The notes under the pieces are model-generated. The model saw only the letters and a program-made list of their open reading frames with translations, searched no databases and had not been told where the DNA came from. From JAICND01 sp035281425 (GTDB lineage Bacteria; Actinomycetota; Acidimicrobiia; Spongiisociales; ZC4RG35): 14,409 nucleotides of DNA. The DNA lies in assembly GCA_035281425.1 (NCBI GenBank), contig DATEDX010000007.1:1-14409 (forward strand). Reading direction: 5' to 3'. Within the stretch, counting starts at the first letter, position 1. The number at the start of each line of letters is the position of its first letter. Made by a program: the position numbers and the translations under genes. Shown one piece after another: positions 6,276 to 12,417 of this stretch.

Positions 6276-7258
6276 GCGTCCCCGTCTCGATCGTGATGCC
6301 GGCCCGCAACGCCCGGGCCACCGTGGCCGCGTCGGTGCAGGCGGCCCTGTCCCAGGACTATTCGGGGACCATCGAGGTGATAGTGGCCGAGGGAGGCAGC
6401 ATCGATGACACCCGTCACATCCTTGAGAACCTGGCCGCCTCGGAACCGCGTTTCCGCCTGGTCGACAATCCCGCCGGTACCACTCCCGCCGGTCTCAACC
6501 GGGCCATAGCTGCGGCCACCGGAGAAATCATCGTGCGCTGCGACGCCCATGCCGTCCTGCCCCCCGAATACGTGGCTACCGCGGTAAGGATGCTGGCCGA
6601 GACCGGCGCCGACAACGTAGGCGGGGTGCAGCGGGCCCGGGGGGTGACTCTGCTGGAAAAGGCAATCGCCCTGGCGATGAGCACTCCCCTCGGTGCCGGA
6701 GACGCTCGCTATCGCTTGGGGGGACCGCCCGGACCCACCGACACCGTCTATCTCGGCACCTTCCGGAGGGCGGCGCTGGAACGGGTGGGAGGTTTCGACG
6801 AAACCCTGGAGCGCAACCAGGACTACGAGCTCAACATCCGTCTCCGCCAAACCGGGGGGACGGTCTTCTTTCACCCCGACCTGGTGGTGGATTACCGGCC
6901 CCGCGGTTCGTTCTCCGACCTCTGGCGCCAGTATTTGGACTACGGGCGCTGGAAGCGGGAGGTGATCCGGCGTCATCCCGGCTCGGTGCGGTGGCGGCAG
7001 CTGGCGGCACCTCTGCTGGTGGTGGGCCTGGGTGTATCCCTCGTGCTCGGGCTCGCCGGGGCGGCGATTGGTCTAGCGCTGCCGCTGGCCTACACGGGCA
7101 TTCTCCTCGCCGGGGCGGGGTGGGTGGCGGCGGTGAGACGTTCCCTCGCCGCCCTCCTTTTACCCCCGGTGGTAGCGGTGATGCATCTGGCTTGGGGGCT
7201 GGGCTTCCTCCAGGGCTTGCCTTCTCGACGCCGTTTCGACAAAACTCCCCCGCTGTGA
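6272..7258 (+). CDS. Family 2 glycosyltransferase, ExoA-like, with C-terminal membrane helices
   Basis: The 328-residue protein starts with the GT2 nucleotide-sugar fold: VPVSIVMPARNARATVAASV, EVIVAEGGSIDDT, and D91-A-H93 in VRCDAHAVLPPEYV, which stands in for the DxD metal site as in ExoA-type enzymes. GGFDETLERNQDYELNIRL holds the acidic catalytic-base region, and YGRWK resembles the (Q/R)xxRW acceptor motif. Residues about 245-315 form two to three hydrophobic helices, so the enzyme is membrane-bound. It would transfer a sugar to a lipid-linked glycan in exopolysaccharide or surface-polysaccharide synthesis; donor and acceptor cannot be told. ATG 6272 overlaps the previous stop (ATGA), after GGAG and a G-run. 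Its own stop overlaps the GTG of the next gene. Confidence 0.9.
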   Translation: MSVPVSIVMPARNARATVAASVQAALSQDYSGTIEVIVAEGGSIDDTRHILENLAASEPRFRLVDNPAGTTPAGLNRAIAAATGEIIVRCDAHAVLPPEYVATAVRMLAETGADNVGGVQRARGVTLLEKAIALAMSTPLGAGDARYRLGGPPGPTDTVYLGTFRRAALERVGGFDETLERNQDYELNIRLRQTGGTVFFHPDLVVDYRPRGSFSDLWRQYLDYGRWKREVIRRHPGSVRWRQLAAPLLVVGLGVSLVLGLAGAAIGLALPLAYTGILLAGAGWVAAVRRSLAALLLPPVVAVMHLAWGLGFLQGLPSRRRFDKTPPL

Positions 7259-8580
7259 TCGCCCCCTTCCGGTTTTGGCGCGTAAAGGCGACAGCCCGCT
7301 GTCGCCTTTACGCGCCAAAACGCCTGGGGGGGGTGGTGGGGATAGCCCTGGCGGTCTCGTTGGTGCCGCTTCCCGCCTTCGCCGGGGACGGCTTCGACCC
7401 CTCCCCCACTACGCCCGGCGGGAGCTTCTACGACGACGACGGCAGCACCCACGAGGGCGCCATCGAAGCCCTCTTCGCCGCCGGGATCACCAAAGGCTGC
7501 GGCGAAGAGCTCTTCTGCCCCGGTGAGCCGGTTACCCGCGGACAGATGGCAGCTTTCCTCACCCGCGCTTTTCCCGATCTTCTTCCCGCCACCCAAGACT
7601 GGTTCGTGGATGACCAGAGCTCCATCTTCGAGTCGGCCATCAACGTGATGGCCGAGAACGGCATCACCTTGGGCTGCAACCCTCCCACCAACGACCGCTA
7701 CTGCCCGCAGAGCCCCGTGACCCGAGGGCAGATGGCCGCGTTCTTCGATCGGGTATTGGGCCTGGAACCTGCCTCCACCGACTTCTTCACCGACGACGGC
7801 TCATCGCCATTCCAGGAGGCGATCAACCGCCTGGCTGAGGCCGGCATCACCAAAGGCTGCAATCCCCCCGCCAACGATCTCTATTGCCCCACCGATCATG
7901 TCACCCGGGCGCAGATGGCCAGCTTTCTGGGGCGAGCCTTGGGACTCGATCCCCTTCAGCCTCCCCCCCGGCCGCAGCCGCAACGCCTCTTCCGGTTCAC
8001 CACCTACTTCCAGTGTTGCCAGCCACGGGTCACCAACATCCGCTTGATCGCCCGGACCGTCAACGGGGCCCTGGTGCTGCCGGGAGAAACATTCTCCGTC
8101 AACGACTTCGTGGGTCCTCGCACCACCGCCAAGGGATATGTCGAAGCGGGCACCCTCCAAAACGGCGAGCCCTCTTCCGGAGTAGGAGGAGGGATCAGCC
8201 AATTTGCCACCACCCTCTACTACACCGTCTTCCGGGCCGGTTTGGAGGACGTAGAACACAAGCCCCACAGCCGCTACTTCGACCGTTACCCGGTAGGGAT
8301 CGAAGCCACCCTCGCCTATCCCTCAGTAGATGTGGCCTTCCGCAACGACACCTGGACCCCGGTCACGATCCGCACCAGTTCCACCTCGACATCGGTGACG
8401 GTAGAGCTGTGGGGGAATACCGACGGGCGCAAAGTCAGCTTCGATGTCGACTGTTACGACTGTCCGGGTAGCAAACCGACCTACAGCGGAGGAGGCAGCG
8501 TTCGCATCGACCGCACCCTCACCGAGCGGGACGGCAGCAAGCGGCATCAGACCTGGTTTTGGACGTACATAGGGTCATGA
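7255..8580 (+). CDS. Secreted protein with three SLH-like repeats and a VanW domain
   Basis: The 441-residue protein begins with a signal peptide: basic n-region (residues 6-23), core GGVVGIALAVSLVPLP, and likely cleavage after AFA43. Three SLH-like repeats follow (about 58-108, 115-168, 176-229), each with a DD(G/Q)S opening, an AGI(T)KGC or GITLGC turn, a second Cys in (F/Y)CP, and VTRGQMAAFL or a variant. A proline-rich linker (235-243) leads to a VanW domain (about 255-390): NGALVLPGETFSVNDFVGPR, GGGISQFATTLYYTVFRAGL, HSRYFDRYPVGIEATL. VanW domains occur in many wall-associated proteins; their reaction is unclear. The protein is probably displayed on the cell surface. GTG 7255 overlaps the GT2 stop (GTGA) and gives the whole signal peptide, but codons 7-22 are encoded by a perfect palindrome. 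GTG 7333 or 7336 would leave a signal peptide without basic residues. Confidence 0.87.
   Translation: MIAPFRFWRVKATARCRLYAPKRLGGVVGIALAVSLVPLPAFAGDGFDPSPTTPGGSFYDDDGSTHEGAIEALFAAGITKGCGEELFCPGEPVTRGQMAAFLTRAFPDLLPATQDWFVDDQSSIFESAINVMAENGITLGCNPPTNDRYCPQSPVTRGQMAAFFDRVLGLEPASTDFFTDDGSSPFQEAINRLAEAGITKGCNPPANDLYCPTDHVTRAQMASFLGRALGLDPLQPPPRPQPQRLFRFTTYFQCCQPRVTNIRLIARTVNGALVLPGETFSVNDFVGPRTTAKGYVEAGTLQNGEPSSGVGGGISQFATTLYYTVFRAGLEDVEHKPHSRYFDRYPVGIEATLAYPSVDVAFRNDTWTPVTIRTSSTSTSVTVELWGNTDGRKVSFDVDCYDCPGSKPTYSGGGSVRIDRTLTERDGSKRHQTWFWTYIGS
7272..7321. repeat. Perfect long palindrome within the signal-peptide coding region
   Basis: Arms at 7272-7294 and 7299-7321 are exact reverse complements (23 bases each) around CCCG. 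The outer part of the left arm reads TTTTGGCGCGTAAAGG. It lies 14 bases after the GT2 stop. On the RNA it would form a very strong hairpin just after the GTG start of the SLH-VanW gene. In frame it encodes F-W-R-V-K-A-T-A-R-C and so on of the signal-peptide n-region. It differs in sequence from the two-copy element at 2221 and 9954. It could be an inserted REP-like unit, an attenuator, or a terminator without a T tract. Confidence 0.9.
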
Positions 8581-9944
8581 AGCGGGGGGCGGCCGTCCTC
8601 CTCGCCGGGTTGTTGCTCGTTCCGGCAATCCCGCTGTATGCGGTTGAGCGCGACTCAGGGCTTTTCATCGACGATGACGGCCATCCCCAAGAGCAGGCCT
8701 TCGAGACCCTGGCTTCCTCGGGAGTGGTAACCGGCTGCAACCCGCCCCTCAATGATCGGATCTGCCCGGACCAGCATCTCACCCGGGCGGAGATGGCGAA
8801 GATGATCGTGCTTCTCGGCCAGCAGCAGGGCACGATCGGACCCCTCCCTTCCGGGCGAATCGACCGCTTTGCAGACGACGACACAGTGTGGAACGGGAGG
8901 GCTGAACCGCTCATCGACCTCATCGCCAAGGAGGGGATCGTTCACGGCTGTAACCCGCCCGCCAACGACCGCTTCTGTCCACACGACCATCTCACCCGGG
9001 CCCAAACCGCCAAGGTGGTGGTCAACGGGTTGGGGTTGACCGCCCCCTCCACCTACCCCTCGCCCTGGAAGGACACGGCCGGCACCTGGTACCACGAGGT
9101 GGCACGAGTGGCGGCCTTTCACGGCCTCTTCGACGCCAGCGCCGGCACCTTCTTCGGTGAAGAAGAGGTGCGGAGGAGTGAACTGGCCGAGGTGTTGGTG
9201 CGGGCGGTCGACGAAGACCAGTGCTCAGAGGATCCGTTTACGGCTGCCCGGCGTTGGGGCCTAGCAGCCGATTATCCGGGGCGGAGCTTCACCGCCTATG
9301 TCTACGACCAGGGGAGCGGTTGCGCCTACTGGCTGAACCCGAGCAATCGCCAGGAGACCGCCTCGGTGTTCAAGGTGATGGTGATGGCGGGGACCCTGCT
9401 CGAGGCCCAGATCGAGGGGCGGGCTCCTTCGGATTGGGAGTGGAGCCAGTTGGAGCCGATGATCACGGAGTCGGCCAACGAGCCGGTGCGAGCCCTTTGG
9501 ACCCACTTCGGCGGCTACCCCTGGTTCACCGAGCAGGCCAAGACGTTTGGCCTTGCCGAGACCACCATCGCCGGCGACCAGCAGGAGGCCCCCTGGGGTC
9601 GCACTCTCACCTCGGCTCGCGATCAGGCCGATCTGCTGCGCCAAGTGTTATTGGGGGAATGGGGTCCCTTGGGGGCGGCCGGCCGCTCCGACGCCTGGGA
9701 GTTGATGACCTCGGTGGTGTCGTCCCAGACCTGGGGGGTGACGGCGGGGGTGCCCGAGGGCTGGGTAGTGGCTCAGAAGAACGGGTTTGCCGGTGACACC
9801 GCCAACTCAGTGGGGGTGGTCCGAGGACCGGAAGGCCAACAATACGTGGTGGTGATCCTCTCCACCGGATGGCCGAGCTGGGAACAGGGGATTGCGGCCG
9901 TCGAGCGTATTTCCCGCTGGGTGGCAGCGAGCTTCACGGACTGA
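8577..9944 (+). CDS. Secreted SLH-repeat protein with a class A beta-lactamase/PBP-like domain
   Basis: The 455-residue protein has a signal peptide (MKRGAAVLLAGLLLVPAIPLYA), then two clear SLH-like repeats with the paired Cys (about 28-82 and 97-152: VVTGCNPPLNDRICP, IVHGCNPPANDRFCP) and a degenerate third (about 163-212). Residues about 222-455 match the Beta-lactamase2/serine-hydrolase fold: S263-VFK (SxxK), S299-A-N301 (SxN), and K401-N-G403 in place of KTG. The region GRTLTSARDQADLLRQVL is typical of this group. I do not see the class A Glu166 ExxLN motif, so deacylation of beta-lactams is doubtful. A DD-peptidase, or a peptidoglycan- or ester-acting hydrolase, is as likely. ATG 8577 overlaps the previous stop (ATGA). 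It is the last gene of the + operon, ending just before the palindrome at 9954. Confidence 0.85.
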   Translation: MKRGAAVLLAGLLLVPAIPLYAVERDSGLFIDDDGHPQEQAFETLASSGVVTGCNPPLNDRICPDQHLTRAEMAKMIVLLGQQQGTIGPLPSGRIDRFADDDTVWNGRAEPLIDLIAKEGIVHGCNPPANDRFCPHDHLTRAQTAKVVVNGLGLTAPSTYPSPWKDTAGTWYHEVARVAAFHGLFDASAGTFFGEEEVRRSELAEVLVRAVDEDQCSEDPFTAARRWGLAADYPGRSFTAYVYDQGSGCAYWLNPSNRQETASVFKVMVMAGTLLEAQIEGRAPSDWEWSQLEPMITESANEPVRALWTHFGGYPWFTEQAKTFGLAETTIAGDQQEAPWGRTLTSARDQADLLRQVLLGEWGPLGAAGRSDAWELMTSVVSSQTWGVTAGVPEGWVVAQKNGFAGDTANSVGVVRGPEGQQYVVVILSTGWPSWEQGIAAVERISRWVAASFTD

Positions 9945-9953
9945 TCTCTTCTT

Positions 9954-10000
9954 TTCTCGTGACGGTTGAGCAGAAATATCCTGCTCAACCGTCACAAGAA
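9954..10000. repeat. Dispersed palindromic repeat, copy 2, at the convergent gene junction
   Basis: Arms at 9954-9973 and 9981-10000 (one mismatch at 9958/9996) flank a 7-base loop, AAATATC. The core GTGACGGTTGAGCAG/CTGCTCAACCGTCAC is shared with copy 1 at 2221-2275. Here it lies 9 bases after the end of the + operon and contains the stop codon (9992-9994) of the - strand GT4 gene, so it probably serves as a two-way terminator. No T run follows on either strand; a T-rich stretch precedes it on the + strand. Confidence 0.85.
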
Positions 10001-11041
10001 CGGAAGCAGGGAGCGGTAAAAGGCCCGCACCTCTTCCGCCGGCCATTGGTAGCGCTCCCGGATCTCCGGGGCCTGGGAGATTGCCTTCTCTACCGTTGCC
10101 GCTGCCCGGCCCATCGCCGCCGCCATCATCTCCGAATTGTCAGGTGGCACCAACTCCACGGACTCCAGCCCTCGCACAGCTTCCCTGGTTCCCGGCAGAT
10201 CGGATGCCACCACCGGGACCCCCAGCGCCAGATATTCGATCACCTTGGTGGGGAGGCTGTGACGGTAATTGGGGAGATCTCGGAGCGGTGACATCCCCAC
10301 CACCGCCCGGGCGGCAATCTCCATTGCCTGGAAGTGCGGCAGTCGCCCCTCGAATACCACCGAGTCGCCCGCCTCCGCCGCCAAGTCCCGGCGGAGATCG
10401 TCCGAAACGCTTCCGACCACCCGGAGCGGGAGGCCAGCCCGGACCGCGGCGACGACGGCGGTGCCGATACCCCTCGCTTCGGTGACATCACCGACGTATA
10501 CGGCATATCCGTCTCTCTGATCGAGAACCGGTGGGAGTGAGGGGGATAGGTAATTGGGAAAGACCGGATTGGTTCGGCGGAAAAGACTTTGATAGCCCGG
10601 TTCGGCCAGGGTGATGTGGAGTGACCGCTCGGCGGTGGTGAGCAGCGTCCGCAACAACCATCGCACAGGCCGGCGCAAAACTGCCGGCACCCAGGTCCGC
10701 TGCATCGCCAGCTCGGGGACGTTCTCGTGGACGTCAAAGATCACGGGGCGCCGCCGCAGCCACGCTACCGCCAGACCTAAGGGGAGAGTCTCGGGATCAT
10801 GAAGGCTGAGCAGGTGATACCTGGTGGTGAAGGCGGCACGCCACGCCGCCAGGTTGCGGGCCAACCTTCCTCCGCGAAGGGGAAGCCAGCGAAGCCCCTC
10901 AGGATCGCTGGGACCTGGTTCCCGAGTGGCGAAGGCAACTTCCAGGCCTCCATCGACCAGCGTACGGGCCAGCTTCTCGCGGATCCGAGGGTCGTCGGGA
11001 TGATGGACCGTGGTGAGGATTAGAACGGTAGGGGCGGTCAA
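9992..11041 (-). CDS. Family 4 glycosyltransferase (GT-B fold)
   Basis: The 349-residue protein has the two-domain GT4 plan. The N-terminal domain has TAPTVLILTTVHHPDDPRI, LSLHDPETLPLGLAVAW and VIFDVHENVPE. The C-terminal nucleotide-sugar domain has YAVYVGDVTEARGI and NYRHSLPTKVIEYLALGVPVVASDLPG, with K266 and E269 in the PxKxxEYLALG donor-binding motif. It has no signal peptide, so it is cytoplasmic or peripheral on the membrane. It would add a sugar from a nucleotide donor to a growing surface glycan. TTG 11041 is the only workable start: an in-frame TGA lies just upstream, and the protein begins at the first Rossmann strand. GAGG sits immediately before it. It begins 9 bases after the UDP-sugar dehydrogenase stop, suggesting co-translation. 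The last three residues and the stop come from the palindromic repeat. Confidence 0.9.
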   Translation of the reverse strand: MTAPTVLILTTVHHPDDPRIREKLARTLVDGGLEVAFATREPGPSDPEGLRWLPLRGGRLARNLAAWRAAFTTRYHLLSLHDPETLPLGLAVAWLRRRPVIFDVHENVPELAMQRTWVPAVLRRPVRWLLRTLLTTAERSLHITLAEPGYQSLFRRTNPVFPNYLSPSLPPVLDQRDGYAVYVGDVTEARGIGTAVVAAVRAGLPLRVVGSVSDDLRRDLAAEAGDSVVFEGRLPHFQAMEIAARAVVGMSPLRDLPNYRHSLPTKVIEYLALGVPVVASDLPGTREAVRGLESVELVPPDNSEMMAAAMGRAAATVEKAISQAPEIRERYQWPAEEVRAFYRSLLPFL

Positions 11042-11050
11042 GCCTCAAAC

Positions 11051-12355
11051 CTAGAGCGCGACCACGTTGGGGAGACGAAGCCCCCGCCGGCGATAGACGC
11101 CGCGGGCGTCAAAGACCACCGGTACCTCGCGGGCGATCCGCTCGTAGTCGAGAGAGGAATGATCGGTGAGGATGGCGGCGAGTGCGTAGGGGGAGAGATC
11201 GTCCTCGGGGTTGACCACCTGGTACCCGAGGGAGTTGATCCTCTCTCTACTTACCAAGGGGTCGAGGACCGAAACCTCGGCTCCCCGCCGGACCAGTTCT
11301 TTGATCACGTCAAGGGAGGCCGATTCGCGGTCATCGCTGATGTTGGGTTTGTAGGCGATGCCTACGGCCAGAATCTTGGTTCCGAACACCGGCAACCCCC
11401 GCTCGTTGAGCAGCTCGAATATGCGGGAGGCGTTGTAGGCCGGCATCTTGGAGTTGACCTGTTCGGCGATGTCGATGAACCGGGTGGCGAAGTTGGCCTC
11501 CTTGGCCCGCCAGGCCAGATATTGCGGATCGAGGGGGATGCAGTGGCCACCCACCCCCGGGCCGGGCCAGAACGCTTGGAACCCAAACGGTTTGGTGGCG
11601 GCGGCCTCCACCACTTCCCAGATATCCACCTCGAGTTCGTGGGCCAGTTGGGCCATCTCGTTGATGAGACCGATGTTCACTGCTCGGTAGGTGTTCTCGA
11701 GCAGCTTGGCCATCTCCGCCGCCCGGGCTGAAGAGACGGCGTGCACCGCGGGCACCAGGCGGCGATAGGCGGCTGCCGCCACCTCGGTCGAACGGGGACT
11801 GACCCCGCCGACCACCTTGGGGATATCGGCCGTTTTCATTTCATCGCCGGGGGACACTCTCTCCGGGCTAAAAGCGATCCATACGTTCTCGTCGAGGACT
11901 AGGCCCGCTCGCTCGATGGCAGGCAACAGGTAGTCCTCAGTCGTTCCCGGATAAGTAGTCGACTCGAGCGAGATGAGCTGACCCGGCTGGGCCACGCCGG
12001 CCACAGTTTCAGCCGCCGCCTCGATATACGAGAGGTCGGGCTGGCGATTGCGGCCCAAAGGACTGGGCACACAGATGAAGATGGCATCGGCCCGTTTCAA
12101 CGCCTCGGCATTGGTGGTGACCTCAAAGCCGGCGGCCAGGGCCTTCTCTAGGTCGTGATTGCTGACATCTTCGACATGAGACCGCCCCCGGCCCAGAGCT
12201 TCAACCTTCCCCTCCGAGACATCGAAGCCGATCGCGCCCAATCCTCGGTTGACGGCGGTAAGAGCTAGGGGAAGGCCGACATACCCGAGCCCGATGACGC
12301 CAACGGTCCACTGCCCGTTCGCAAAAAACTCCACAGGATCTCTGGACATACCCAC
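11051..12355 (-). CDS. Nucleotide-sugar dehydrogenase (UDP-glucose/GlcNAc 6-dehydrogenase family)
   Basis: The 434-residue protein is an NAD-dependent four-electron dehydrogenase that turns a UDP-sugar C6 hydroxyl into a uronic acid. The Rossmann motif is VIGLGYVGLPLAL (residues 20-32). ESTTYPGTTEDYL, FSPERVSPGD and the helix NTYRAVNIGLINEMAQLA are family blocks, and catalytic C272 is in GPGVGGHCIPLDP. AYKPNISDDRESASLDV marks the C-terminal UDP-binding domain. The sequence is closer to the WbpA/TviB (UDP-HexNAc) type than to plain UDP-glucose Ugd, judging by the SPERVSPG and GGHCIPLDP blocks, but specificity needs testing. The start is GTG 12355 (AGG five bases before) or ATG 12349, two codons later. 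It supplies acidic sugar donors, presumably for the adjoining GT4. About 62 bases separate it from the SpoIID gene, so it may have its own promoter. Confidence 0.92.
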   Translation of the reverse strand: MGMSRDPVEFFANGQWTVGVIGLGYVGLPLALTAVNRGLGAIGFDVSEGKVEALGRGRSHVEDVSNHDLEKALAAGFEVTTNAEALKRADAIFICVPSPLGRNRQPDLSYIEAAAETVAGVAQPGQLISLESTTYPGTTEDYLLPAIERAGLVLDENVWIAFSPERVSPGDEMKTADIPKVVGGVSPRSTEVAAAAYRRLVPAVHAVSSARAAEMAKLLENTYRAVNIGLINEMAQLAHELEVDIWEVVEAAATKPFGFQAFWPGPGVGGHCIPLDPQYLAWRAKEANFATRFIDIAEQVNSKMPAYNASRIFELLNERGLPVFGTKILAVGIAYKPNISDDRESASLDVIKELVRRGAEVSVLDPLVSRERINSLGYQVVNPEDDLSPYALAAILTDHSSLDYERIAREVPVVFDARGVYRRRGLRLPNVVAL

Positions 12356-12417
12356 CGAAACCTAATGCTATAACCGTGCTCTAGCACCCAACTCTGCATT
12401 CGGATTCCGGCGCAAGC

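Noticed and set aside
6137..6976. Long antisense frame opposite the HTH_42/GT2 junction
   Set aside because: It lies fully opposite two genes with strong family motifs, and its own translation shows no recognisable domain.
6991..7254. Upstream in-frame extension of the SLH-VanW protein
   Set aside because: It would overlap the membrane-helix coding end of GT2 by 260 bases and bury the signal peptide; GTG 7255 at the GT2 stop explains the junction.
7420..7970. Repeated coding DNA as a CRISPR array or tandem satellite
   Set aside because: The repetition is diverged, about 60 codons per unit, in frame, and encodes SLH-like protein repeats.
8010..8430. VanW domain as evidence of vancomycin resistance
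   Set aside because: No VanA/VanH/VanX-type genes are present; VanW domains are common in wall proteins without any resistance role.
12356..12417. Promoter with clear -35/-10 boxes before the UDP-sugar dehydrogenase
   Set aside because: AT-rich TATAGCATTA is present, but I could not pair it with a convincing -35 at normal spacing; a short GTGCT/AGCAC inverted repeat is too small to interpret.
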